Source: Porphyrobacter sp. TH134
GTDB taxonomy: Bacteria; Pseudomonadota; Alphaproteobacteria; Sphingomonadales; Sphingomonadaceae
Length of the DNA stretch: 64,000 nt
Assembly: GCF_002855495.1 (NCBI RefSeq)
Contig: NZ_PKRO01000010.1
Span: 31,036 to 95,035 of the forward strand
Reading direction: 5' to 3'
Part shown: one piece after another, positions 46,850-54,628 of the stretch
Layout: every line of letters begins with the position of its first letter
How positions within the stretch are numbered: position 1 is the first letter of the stretch
Notes under the pieces: generated by a model
The model's input: the letters and a program-made list of their open reading frames with translations, nothing else
Database searches by the model: none
Told to the model about the DNA's origin: nothing
Translations under genes and position numbers: made by a program

Positions 46850-47392
46850 TTACTTGGGCGCGAGCACCATCAGCATCTGGCGACCTTCCAGCCGCGGGAA
46901 GGCTTCGACCTTGGCGACTTCGGCAACATCTTCCTGCACCTTCTTGAGCAGGTCCATGCCGAGGTGCTGGTGGGCCATTTCGCGTCCACGGAAACGCAGG
47001 GTGATCTTCACCTTGTCGCCGTGTTCGATGAACTTGGTGACGTTGCGCATCTTCACATCATAATCATGCGTGTCGATGTTCGGGCGCATCTTCACTTCCT
47101 TGATGTCCTGCGTTTTCTGCGTCTTGCGCGCCAGATTGGCTTTCTTCTGCGCTTCGTAGCGGAATTTGCCGACATCGAGATACTTGCACACCGGCGGGTC
47201 CGCATTGGGGGACACTTCGACGAGGTTCAGGCCCTTTTCATTGGCCTGCTCAATCGCTTCGCGGGTGAACATCACACCAAGGTTTTCGCCTTCGTCATCA
47301 ATGACGCGGACCTTGGGGACGTTGATCATGTTATCAAAACGAGGGCCGCTTTTGATTGGCGGGGCCATCGAGCGCCGGGGTGGACGTGATAT
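46850..47392 (-). CDS. infC: Translation initiation factor IF-3
   Basis: IF-3 with N-terminal domain ([38 protein letters not shown]), linker and C-terminal domain ([38 protein letters not shown]). An ATG at 47368 exists, but an AGGAG lies 24 nt too far upstream for it. The codon ATA at 47392-47390 is in frame with that AGGAG at an ideal 8-nt spacing and adds ISRPPRRS, matching the N-terminal Arg-Pro segment of alphaproteobacterial IF-3. Non-AUG starts serve infC autoregulation, so ATA is preferred. 180 aa this way, 172 aa from the ATG. Confidence 0.96.
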   Translation of the reverse strand: MSRPPRRSMAPPIKSGPRFDNMINVPKVRVIDDEGENLGVMFTREAIEQANEKGLNLVEVSPNADPPVCKYLDVGKFRYEAQKKANLARKTQKTQDIKEVKMRPNIDTHDYDVKMRNVTKFIEHGDKVKITLRFRGREMAHQHLGMDLLKKVQEDVAEVAKVEAFPRLEGRQMLMVLAPK

Positions 47393-47466
47393 GGGGTGTT
47401 CTCCTGTGGTGGCTGCGTGTCTGCGCGCTCCTTAGTGCGAAACGCGCGTTAAGGCTAGGTGGAGTC

Positions 47467-47952
47467 TTAGGGGGCGCGGTAAAGGTGCACGCCCCATGAG
47501 GCTTTGGGCCAGTCGACGAGACCGAAGCCGACGGCTCTTGGCATCAGAAAAATCGCGATGCAGGCGAACAGGGCGAGACCCAGCGTGAAAAACGCGATGC
47601 CAAAGACCGAGAAAAGGGCCAATTCCAAGGTCAGAGTCTTTCCATCGAACGCCAGTGAGCAGGCCACGAAGACCACAGCCATCGAGAAACCGAGCGCCAA
47701 TGCCGAAGGCCAGACTTGCGCAAAAGGAAATTTGTCTCCGAAAAGCCGTCCGAGCACCAGTGCAGCAAGGCAGTACATCCAGACCGCCATAAAGCTGAGC
47801 AGGAAAAGTCTGGGCAGCGACGTCTCCAGCGTCGGTTTGGCGGCTGTGCTGGTGACATATGCGTAGGCGCTGGGGGCCATGATCGCGAGCAGAGCAACCC
47901 CGTGCCAGACCGTGAGTGTTCCGATCACATAGCGGAGCGGGACGAAATGCAT
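47467..47952 (-). CDS. Hypothetical membrane protein (161 aa)
   Basis: Four or five predicted helices: YVIGTLTVWHGVALLAIMAP, LFLLSFMAVWMYCLAALVLG, WPSALALGFSMAVVFVAC and FGIAFFTLGLALFACIAIFL. ATG at 47952 overlaps the pdeM stop by one base (TGATG), so it is translated after pdeM. No function is recognisable; its presence in the pdeM operon is the only context. Confidence 0.65.
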   Translation of the reverse strand: MHFVPLRYVIGTLTVWHGVALLAIMAPSAYAYVTSTAAKPTLETSLPRLFLLSFMAVWMYCLAALVLGRLFGDKFPFAQVWPSALALGFSMAVVFVACSLAFDGKTLTLELALFSVFGIAFFTLGLALFACIAIFLMPRAVGFGLVDWPKASWGVHLYRAP

Positions 47953-48656
47953 CACGCCGTCTGCCACAGCGGGAAGCGGGCGATGCGGCCCTTGGCGGGC
48001 ATCAGCGCCTCGATGGCGCGCGCGGGTTGCAGTGCGCCGAGGATTTCGGGGTGGGCGGCGTCGAGCCCGCCCGTCAGGCTGCCGAATGCGGGGAGGATCA
48101 TGCGCTCGGCCCCGCTCTCGCTCCGGCCCATGACCGCACAAGGACGGGCAATATGGCGGTTCCGGACGTTGACCCGCAGCTTCGGGTGGTAGTGGCCGGA
48201 AAGCTCGGGCGCGGTCTCGCCGGCGCGGGCTTCGTGGCGCAGGATTACCCCGCCCAGTTCCAGCTCCGGCACGATCGTCCCGCCGAAGCCCTTCGGCAGT
48301 TCCTCGTCGTGGTTGCCGGTGATCCACACCCATTCCAGCGCGCGGGTCAGCGCCTCGAGCATACCGGTGCAATGGGCATCCAAGCGCAATGCGCCCGCGT
48401 CATCGTGGAAATTGTCGCCCAGCGTGATCACCCGCCGCGCCCCCGTCTCGCGCACTGCATCCGCCAGCCGCTCGAGCGTGTCGCGGCTGTCATACGGCGG
48501 CAGCATTGACCCGCGCTGTGCGAACCAGCTCGCCTTTTCGAGATGCAGGTCCGCCACCAGCAGCGCACGTTCGGCGGGCCAGTACAGCGCGCGCCCCGGC
48601 CCGAGCAGCATTTCGTGCGCGGCGAATTCAAACGGGGCGAACATAGCAGGAACCAT
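47952..48656 (-). CDS. pdeM: Ligase-associated DNA repair endonuclease PdeM
   Basis: 234-aa metallophosphoesterase. Metal-site motifs: LLVADLHLEK (DxH), ITLGDNFHDD (GDxxD-like), WVWITGNHDEE (GNHD) and ELSGHYHPKL (GHxH). Family knowledge links it to a ligase-associated repair set with a DNA ligase, Lhr-like helicase and exonuclease; none of these is in this window. It is coupled to the 161-aa membrane protein. Start 48656 or 48644 are both possible; the longer is given. Confidence 0.88.
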   Translation of the reverse strand: MVPAMFAPFEFAAHEMLLGPGRALYWPAERALLVADLHLEKASWFAQRGSMLPPYDSRDTLERLADAVRETGARRVITLGDNFHDDAGALRLDAHCTGMLEALTRALEWVWITGNHDEELPKGFGGTIVPELELGGVILRHEARAGETAPELSGHYHPKLRVNVRNRHIARPCAVMGRSESGAERMILPAFGSLTGGLDAAHPEILGALQPARAIEALMPAKGRIARFPLWQTA

Positions 48657-48770
48657 GGCCCGCCTGTGCCTGCAAACATTCGGCTTTGCAACTGTCTCGT
48701 GGGGCTAAAGCGGGGCTTGTGTGGTCCGCTTCATCGCCTATGGTGCGGTTTGAATGACGGACGGGGATGT

Positions 48771-49628
48771 ATGACGGACTGGACACCTTACACGGAGCGC
48801 GCGCGCACGTGGTTTGAAGATTTGCGCGACCAGATTTGCGCCGAATTTGAGGCCATCGAGCGCGAGGCTGGGTCTGACGCCAGCTTCCAATACACCCCCT
48901 GGAACCGCGAAGAGGAAGGCAATCCCGATCCCGGCGGCGGCGTGCAGGGTTTGATGAAGGGCAAGGTCTTCGAAAAAGTCGGCGTGAACGTGTCGACCGT
49001 GCGCGGCAGCTTTGCCAAGGAGTTTGCCGGCAGCATCAACGGGGCGAGCGCCGATGCGCCCGGCTTTGTCGCTACCGGCATCAGCCTTGTCGCGCACATG
49101 ACCAATCCGCATGTGCCCGCCGTCCACATGAACACCCGCTTCCTCACCACCACCAAGGCATGGTTTGGCGGCGGGGCCGACCTCAACCCGCCGATCCCCT
49201 ATGCCGAGGATACAGCAGAGTTTCACAAGGCGATGCAGGCCGCCTGCGATCCGCATGGGGCCGATTTTTACGAGCGCTATTCCAAGTGGGCGGAGGAATA
49301 TTTCTACATCCCGCACCGTCAGGTCGGGCGCGGGGTCGGCGGGATCTTCGCCGACCATCTGGAATGCGCCGACGATGCGGGCTGGGCGGGCAATTTCGCC
49401 TTTATTCAGGACATCGGCAAACAGTTCCTCGCCGCTTTCCCTGCGATCGTGCGGCGGCGGATGAACACGCCCTTCGATGCGGCCGATGAAGCCCGGATGT
49501 TCGAATACCGGGGCCGGTATGCCGAATTCAACCTGGTCTATGACCGGGGCACGATCTTCGGGCTGAAGACCGGCGGCAATATCGACGCGATCCTGATGAG
49601 CCTGCCGCCCAGAGCGACCTGGTCTTAA
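48771..49628 (+). CDS. hemF: Oxygen-dependent coproporphyrinogen III oxidase HemF
   Basis: 285-aa enzyme of haem synthesis using O2. Strongly conserved stretches: VHMNTRFLTTTKAWFGGGAD, KWAEEYFYIPHRQVGRGVGG and EFNLVYDRGTIFGLKTGGNI. Dimeric cytosolic enzyme. The ATG is followed by MTDWTPYTERARTWFEDL; the longer frame upstream is not supported. Divergent from pdeM. Confidence 0.97.
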   Translation: MTDWTPYTERARTWFEDLRDQICAEFEAIEREAGSDASFQYTPWNREEEGNPDPGGGVQGLMKGKVFEKVGVNVSTVRGSFAKEFAGSINGASADAPGFVATGISLVAHMTNPHVPAVHMNTRFLTTTKAWFGGGADLNPPIPYAEDTAEFHKAMQAACDPHGADFYERYSKWAEEYFYIPHRQVGRGVGGIFADHLECADDAGWAGNFAFIQDIGKQFLAAFPAIVRRRMNTPFDAADEARMFEYRGRYAEFNLVYDRGTIFGLKTGGNIDAILMSLPPRATWS

Positions 49629-49662
49629 AGCGCCACCTGATCGGAACCGCTTGCGGCCGGGG

Positions 49663-50553
49663 TTATTCGGCCGCCAGCGGTTCGTAAACGCGCACCCAGT
49701 CGACATACATCGCGACCTCGCCCGCCTTGATCTTGTCGACGGTCGTTTGCGGCAAGCCGTTATAGGGCGCAGCGATCCTGCTGGTCTTGAACGGATAGGC
49801 GCCGCCCAGCGCGAAGTTCACGATCAGGTGCTTGGGGTTGTCGAAGCGCCATGTGCCGTAGTTTTCGACCATCGGGCGGGTGACCCGGTAGGTAAGGCGC
49901 CCATCAACTTCGAACAGCACCGCGTCCTTCGTCCATTCGACCGCATAGACGTGCCAATCGGTCGCATCGGTGCCGGAGTCGAAGACGAACTTGTTCACCA
50001 GCGGCGTTTCGCCCGAATAGCCCGGCCCGTGCAGTGCCACGCCGATCCAGTCCTTTTCGCCGACATATTCCATGATGTCGATCTCGCCGGTGTCGGGCCA
50101 CTCGCCGCCCCCCAGCATCCAGAACGCGGGCCACACCCCCTCGGCATCGGGCATCCTGATGCGCGCTTCGATGCGGCCATGGGTGAATTCAGCCTTGCCG
50201 CTCGAATGGATCCGGCCCGAGATGAAATCGGCCTTGCGATCCTTGTGCGTGTCCACGCCGGGGCGATAGACCGGCCGCAACACCAGCGCGCCGCCTTGCG
50301 CGCCTTCGATATCGCTGGCGAACTGGATCGTGTCGGGGCTGTCGAGATAGGCCTGCTGTTCGTTGTTGACCCAGAAATCCATGCCCACGACGTTCCACTT
50401 CGTCCGGTCGAGCGCGCCGCCATCGAACTCGTCGGCGAACACCAGCGTGCGCGCAGGCGTGGCCGTGTCGGCAACGCGGTCATCGGCCCACGCGCCGCCA
50501 GCGGCGAGGAGGCACGCCGTGGCCAGGGCTTGTCTGGTCATGAAAAAGCGCAT
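49663..50553 (-). CDS. Glycoside hydrolase family 16 protein (secreted)
   Basis: 296 aa with a signal peptide (MRFFMTRQALATACLLAAGG, cleaved near WADD). The GH16 nucleophile/acid motif is GEIDIMEYV with both Glu. The fold ends with WRFDNPKHLIVNFALGGAYP and MYVDWVRVYEP. Likely cleaves beta-1,3(4)-glucan or a related polysaccharide. Start ATG 50553 has GAGGGA seven bases upstream. It stands alone beside rsh. Confidence 0.93.
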   Translation of the reverse strand: MRFFMTRQALATACLLAAGGAWADDRVADTATPARTLVFADEFDGGALDRTKWNVVGMDFWVNNEQQAYLDSPDTIQFASDIEGAQGGALVLRPVYRPGVDTHKDRKADFISGRIHSSGKAEFTHGRIEARIRMPDAEGVWPAFWMLGGGEWPDTGEIDIMEYVGEKDWIGVALHGPGYSGETPLVNKFVFDSGTDATDWHVYAVEWTKDAVLFEVDGRLTYRVTRPMVENYGTWRFDNPKHLIVNFALGGAYPFKTSRIAAPYNGLPQTTVDKIKAGEVAMYVDWVRVYEPLAAE

Positions 50554-50687
50554 GGTGGAATCCCTCTCGGCAGTTTTGAGAACGTTAGCAGAGTGCGCCC
50601 GCCATGCCAGCCCGGCGCTGTGCAAACTTGCGGGCCTTTGCAGTTGCTGCTTGCCCGCAGCGGGTAGGGGCCACATATTCAAAGGCG

Positions 50688-52778
50688 ATGCTGCGCCAAT
50701 ATGAACTTGTCGAGAAGGTCCTCGATTACGACCCCGACGCCGATGAGGCGATGCTCAACCGCGCCTATGTCTATACCGTGCAGAAACACGGCAGCCAGAA
50801 GCGCGCCAGCGGCGATCCCTATTTCAGCCACCCGGTCGAAGTTGCCGGGTTGATGACCGATCTGAAACTCGATCAGGCCACCATCATCACCGCGCTGCTG
50901 CACGACACGGTTGAAGACACCCTTGCCACGATTGAGGATATCGAGGCGCATTTCGGCCCCGAGGTCGCCCGGCTGGTCGATGGCGTCACCAAGCTGTCCA
51001 AGATCGAGGCCATGCCCGAGAACGAGCGCGCAGCCGAAAACCTGCGCAAGTTCCTGCTCGCCATGTCCGAGGATATCCGCGTGCTGCTGGTCAAGCTGGC
51101 GGACCGGCTGCACAACATGCGCACGCTGCATTTCATCAAGAACCCCGAAAAGCGTCAGCGCATCGCGCGCGAGACGATGGATATCTATGCCCCGCTGGCG
51201 GAGCGGGTCGGCATGTATGAATACATGCACGAAATGCAGGCGCTGGCCTTCCGCGAGCTGGAACCCGAAGCCCACGCCACGATCGCGGGCCGTCTTGACC
51301 AGCTGCGTTCGCAAGATGGCGGGCAGGTTGATGCGATTGCGCTTAAGATGAAGCAGCGGCTTGCCGAAGCGGGCCTCAAGGTTGAGGTTTATGGCCGCGA
51401 AAAGCACCCCTTTTCGATCTGGCACAAGATGGCCGAACGCCATGTCAGCTTTGAACAGGTCACCGACATCATGGCCTTTCGTGTGCTGACCGACGACGAA
51501 GGTGACTGCTACCGTGCGCTGGGCATTCTGCATACGACGTGGCAGTTTCTGCCCGGACGGTTCAAGGACTACATCTCCACCCCCAAGTCGAACGGCTACC
51601 GCAGCCTTCATACCTCGCTGATGTATGAAAACTCGATGCGGGTCGAAGTCCAGATCCGCACGCGGCAAATGCACCGCACCAACGAATTCGGTCTGGCCGC
51701 TCACTGGGCCTACAAGCAGGGCGACAAGCCCGACGGCGAAGTGGGCTGGCTGCGCGACCTGATCGAAATCGTCGATGCCAGCCACGATGCCGAAGAGCTG
51801 CTCGAACATACCCGCATGGCGATCTATCAGGATCGCATCTTCGCCTTCACCCCCAAGGGCGCGCTGTTCCAGCTTCCCAAGGGCGCCACTGCGGTGGATT
51901 TTGCCTTCGCGGTGCACACCAATCTCGGCATCCAGACAGCGGGTGTGAAGATCAACGGGCGGCACATGCCGCTGCGCACGCCGCTGGCGAATGGCGACGT
52001 GGTGGAAATCATCAAGAACCCCCACGCCAGCCCGCAGCTGTCATGGCTGGGCTTTGTCGTCACCGGCAAGGCGCGCGCCGCGATCCGCCGCGCAGTGCGG
52101 ATGAAGGAGCGGGCAGAGGTTGCCGCGATCGGGGTCAAGCTGTTCGACGAAATCGCTGCGCGCGTGCCCGCCCGGATCGGCAAGAAGGCGATCCGCGCCG
52201 CAGTGGAGCGGCTCGGCCTCGATGAGCCTGATGACCTGATGTACGCGATTGGCGCTGCGAAGATTTCAGACCGCGAAGTGATGGAAGCTCTGGTCCCCGG
52301 TTGCACCGCCGGGATCGAGGACAACGAACACTGGGAGCGGCGGGAACGCGCGATCTCGATCCGGGGACTGACGCCGGGCGTGGCGTTTGAACTGGCGCCG
52401 TGCTGCCACCCGGTGCCGGGCGACCGGATCGTCGGGATCCGCCGCAAGGGCGAAACCGTGCTGGTTCACGCGATCGACTGCATGGAACTGGCGAGCGGGG
52501 TGGATAGCGACTGGATCGATCTTGCCTGGGGCAACCGCTCGGTCGGGGCGACAGGGCAATTGTCGGTCACGATTTACGACCGGCTGGGCACGCTGGCGGA
52601 AATGGCGGGGATCTTTGCGCAGAACAAGGCCAACATCATCACCTTGATGCAGGCACAGATCGATCATCCGTTCGTGACCTATGATGTCGAGGTCGAGGTG
52701 CAGGATGTGGGACACCTCAGCCGCATCGTATCGGCCCTGCGCGCCAGCGACGCGGTGGCGCAGGCGGAGCGGCAGTAG
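50688..52778 (+). CDS. Bifunctional (p)ppGpp synthetase/hydrolase Rsh
   Basis: 696 aa with the four classic modules. The HD hydrolase domain contains YFSHPVEV and the pair ALLHDTVEDT (H72-D73); the synthetase domain has PKSNGYRSLHTSLMY and VQIRTRQMH; the TGS domain spans about 395-455 (FAFTPKGALFQLPKGATAVD); a C-terminal ACT domain follows (LSVTIYDRLGTLAEMAGIFA). Both hydrolase and synthetase motifs appear intact, so a bifunctional enzyme is expected. ATG 50688 follows AAAGGCG. Confidence 0.96.
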   Translation: MLRQYELVEKVLDYDPDADEAMLNRAYVYTVQKHGSQKRASGDPYFSHPVEVAGLMTDLKLDQATIITALLHDTVEDTLATIEDIEAHFGPEVARLVDGVTKLSKIEAMPENERAAENLRKFLLAMSEDIRVLLVKLADRLHNMRTLHFIKNPEKRQRIARETMDIYAPLAERVGMYEYMHEMQALAFRELEPEAHATIAGRLDQLRSQDGGQVDAIALKMKQRLAEAGLKVEVYGREKHPFSIWHKMAERHVSFEQVTDIMAFRVLTDDEGDCYRALGILHTTWQFLPGRFKDYISTPKSNGYRSLHTSLMYENSMRVEVQIRTRQMHRTNEFGLAAHWAYKQGDKPDGEVGWLRDLIEIVDASHDAEELLEHTRMAIYQDRIFAFTPKGALFQLPKGATAVDFAFAVHTNLGIQTAGVKINGRHMPLRTPLANGDVVEIIKNPHASPQLSWLGFVVTGKARAAIRRAVRMKERAEVAAIGVKLFDEIAARVPARIGKKAIRAAVERLGLDEPDDLMYAIGAAKISDREVMEALVPGCTAGIEDNEHWERRERAISIRGLTPGVAFELAPCCHPVPGDRIVGIRRKGETVLVHAIDCMELASGVDSDWIDLAWGNRSVGATGQLSVTIYDRLGTLAEMAGIFAQNKANIITLMQAQIDHPFVTYDVEVEVQDVGHLSRIVSALRASDAVAQAERQ

Positions 52779-53137
52779 TGGTGGTTGTCGGCCTCGATCA
52801 CGTCCAGATCGCCATTCCTGTGGGCGGTGAGGATCAGGCACGCAGCTTCTATGCCGGGCTGCTCGGCATGACCGAGGTGCCTAAGCCTGCCAACCTGTCA
52901 CCCAGCGGTTGCTGGTTCACCGGTGGCACGGTGGCGCTGCACATCGGCGTCGATCCCGATTTCCGTGCCGCAGCCAAGGCGCACCCGGCGTTTCTGGTCG
53001 ATGATCTGGCGGTCTTGCGTACGCGGCTGGAGGTCGCCGGCTGCCCGATCCGCGAAGACAAGCCGGTCGAAGGCTATGCGCGGTTCTTTACCGAAGACCC
53101 CTTCGGCAACCGCATCGAGCTGATGGAGCGGACCTAG
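52778..53137 (+). CDS. VOC family (glyoxalase-like) protein
   Basis: 119-aa small beta-alpha-beta module, start GTG sharing one base with the rsh TAG stop. LDHVQIAIPVGGEDQARSFY, GTVALHIGVDPDFR and FTEDPFGNRIELME fit the vicinal oxygen chelate group (His and Glu metal positions). Cannot tell dioxygenase, lyase or bleomycin-type role. Coupled to rsh, so perhaps co-regulated. Confidence 0.9.
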   Translation: MVVVGLDHVQIAIPVGGEDQARSFYAGLLGMTEVPKPANLSPSGCWFTGGTVALHIGVDPDFRAAAKAHPAFLVDDLAVLRTRLEVAGCPIREDKPVEGYARFFTEDPFGNRIELMERT

Positions 53138-54129
53138 CCCGCCTCAGCGACCCGCCGCACCGGCACCCGGATGTTGCAGATATCCGCACCGCCAGCAGGC
53201 GCGATGAAGAACGGATCGCGGCGGTTGGCGATGGCTTCGGCATAGGTCGCGAAGGTCTCGCTTTCGGTCGACAGGTATTCGAATTGCGGTTGCTCACCTT
53301 TCGGCAGGTCACTCGCCACCCGCACCGACAGGATCGGCGTGCGCTTGGCGGCCTCTTCGGCGGTGTAGAACCCCAGCGCCCCCGACCCGCGCGGCAGGCT
53401 GGAGAGGTGCTCCATCCCCTCGATCACCCGGCCGACCAGCGCGATGTTGCGATCGAGGTGGCGCGGCGCATGGCCGATAACGGTGTAGAGCTCCGCGCCC
53501 GAGCCGGTGTCGGGCGAGTAGTTTCGCCCGACGCCGACCATGCCGTAGCAGTGGGTGGGCCACGCTTGATTTCCACGCAGCCCGACGGGCCAGCCCTTGA
53601 AGAGCACCCCCGTGGCATACGGTTCGTAGCTTCTGAATTTTCCGGGCGCCACCTGTGCGTTCGGAGGGCAAACATGGTATCCGCAATAGTCCTCGCGGGC
53701 TTTATCTCCGAGCACATACTCCGCCTCCCTCATCACCTTCAGCCCCTCGGGCAGCGGCTTCACTTGCCCCGTCGCCTCGGGGTTGTCGTAATTGGGATCG
53801 CCCCACTGGGTGACGTAATTGTCCTGCACCCGGTTGACCGAGATGCCGTCATACCACTTGGCGCGGGCGAACAGGCGGATGTTGTGGACCCAGCCTTGCG
53901 AGAAGGGGGCGGGCATCAGCTGGATCACCACCTGCCGCGGCTTGCCGCCCGCATCGGGCGCGAGGGTCATCACCAGCAGATCCTCCGCCGCAATTGCCAC
54001 CCAGTCCGCGCGCGGCGCGGCGGCGACGATTTCGGACGGGGCGGGATAAGCCGACTTGCTCGCCTCCTGCGCAAAGGCCGGCATGGCAAGGGCGAGCGCA
54101 GCCGAAGCCGCCAACAGCATGGTTCTCAT
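53134..54129 (-). CDS. Exported cyclophilin-type peptidyl-prolyl isomerase
   Basis: 331 aa, ATG 54129 with signal peptide MRTMLLAASAALALAMPAFA. Cyclophilin-like core NRVQDNYVTQWGDPNYDNP aligns with the F-x-R-V...QGGDP region, keeping Arg and Gln but losing the usual Phe-His; AWPTHCYGMVGVGRNYSPDT and GSGAELYTVIGHAPRHLD follow. The atypical active site makes weak or no isomerase activity possible. Stop shares CTAG with the convergent VOC gene. Confidence 0.85.
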   Translation of the reverse strand: MRTMLLAASAALALAMPAFAQEASKSAYPAPSEIVAAAPRADWVAIAAEDLLVMTLAPDAGGKPRQVVIQLMPAPFSQGWVHNIRLFARAKWYDGISVNRVQDNYVTQWGDPNYDNPEATGQVKPLPEGLKVMREAEYVLGDKAREDYCGYHVCPPNAQVAPGKFRSYEPYATGVLFKGWPVGLRGNQAWPTHCYGMVGVGRNYSPDTGSGAELYTVIGHAPRHLDRNIALVGRVIEGMEHLSSLPRGSGALGFYTAEEAAKRTPILSVRVASDLPKGEQPQFEYLSTESETFATYAEAIANRRDPFFIAPAGGADICNIRVPVRRVAEAG

Positions 54130-54232
54130 GTTGCGAAACGTGCCACCACGCGCCTTGCGAAGCAATCCATTCGCGGCTAGTGGCGCGTTCTTGTTGCGCT
54201 ACCGCTTCGCTGCTTGAGCGCGTGCAACATAC

Positions 54233-54323
54233 GGAGCGGTGGCCGAGTGGTCGAAGGCGCACGCCTGGAAAGTGTGTATACGTCACAAGCGTATCGTGGG
54301 TTCGAATCCCACCCGCTCCGCCA
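54233..54323 (+). tRNA. tRNA-Ser (GGA anticodon)
   Basis: Acceptor GGAGCGG pairs with CCGCTCC, and CCA is encoded at the 3' end. T arm GTGGGTTCGAATCCCAC is canonical. The anticodon loop CTGGAAA gives GGA (reads UCC and UCU). The long variable arm TATACGTCACAAGCGTATC is a class II tRNA feature of serine. Length 91 nt. Confidence 0.97.
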
Positions 54324-54628
54324 ACTGCCTTTTCCCGGCAGTTCCAGACCTTTGCACACATTCTGACGAAAATCAGTGGCAGCCAGGTATGCGCCGCGCC
54401 GCCCGAGTGACGGTTTGCGCGCTTGGTCGACCGTTCTTGCAGATTTGGTTTGGGGCAGGACGGTAAACAGGCAAGTACAGGAATGAAACTGCTACCGCGC
54501 TGACACAGCCCATTGCAGTGTTCCGGCCAGTCACTGCCAAAAAACCGACGAAATCTCCTAATTCCATTCTGCCCGGTGCATGTTAAACCTGAGCCGGGTC
54601 GGAGCAAATGGGGCGGCGGGGACGGCAC
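54324..54628 (+). other. Intergenic region before first hybrid kinase
   Basis: About 305 nt with no supported gene. Directly after the tRNA, AACTGCC/GGCAGTT form a small hairpin without a T-run. The remainder presumably holds the promoter of the kinase at 54629; I see no clear operator. Confidence 0.4.
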
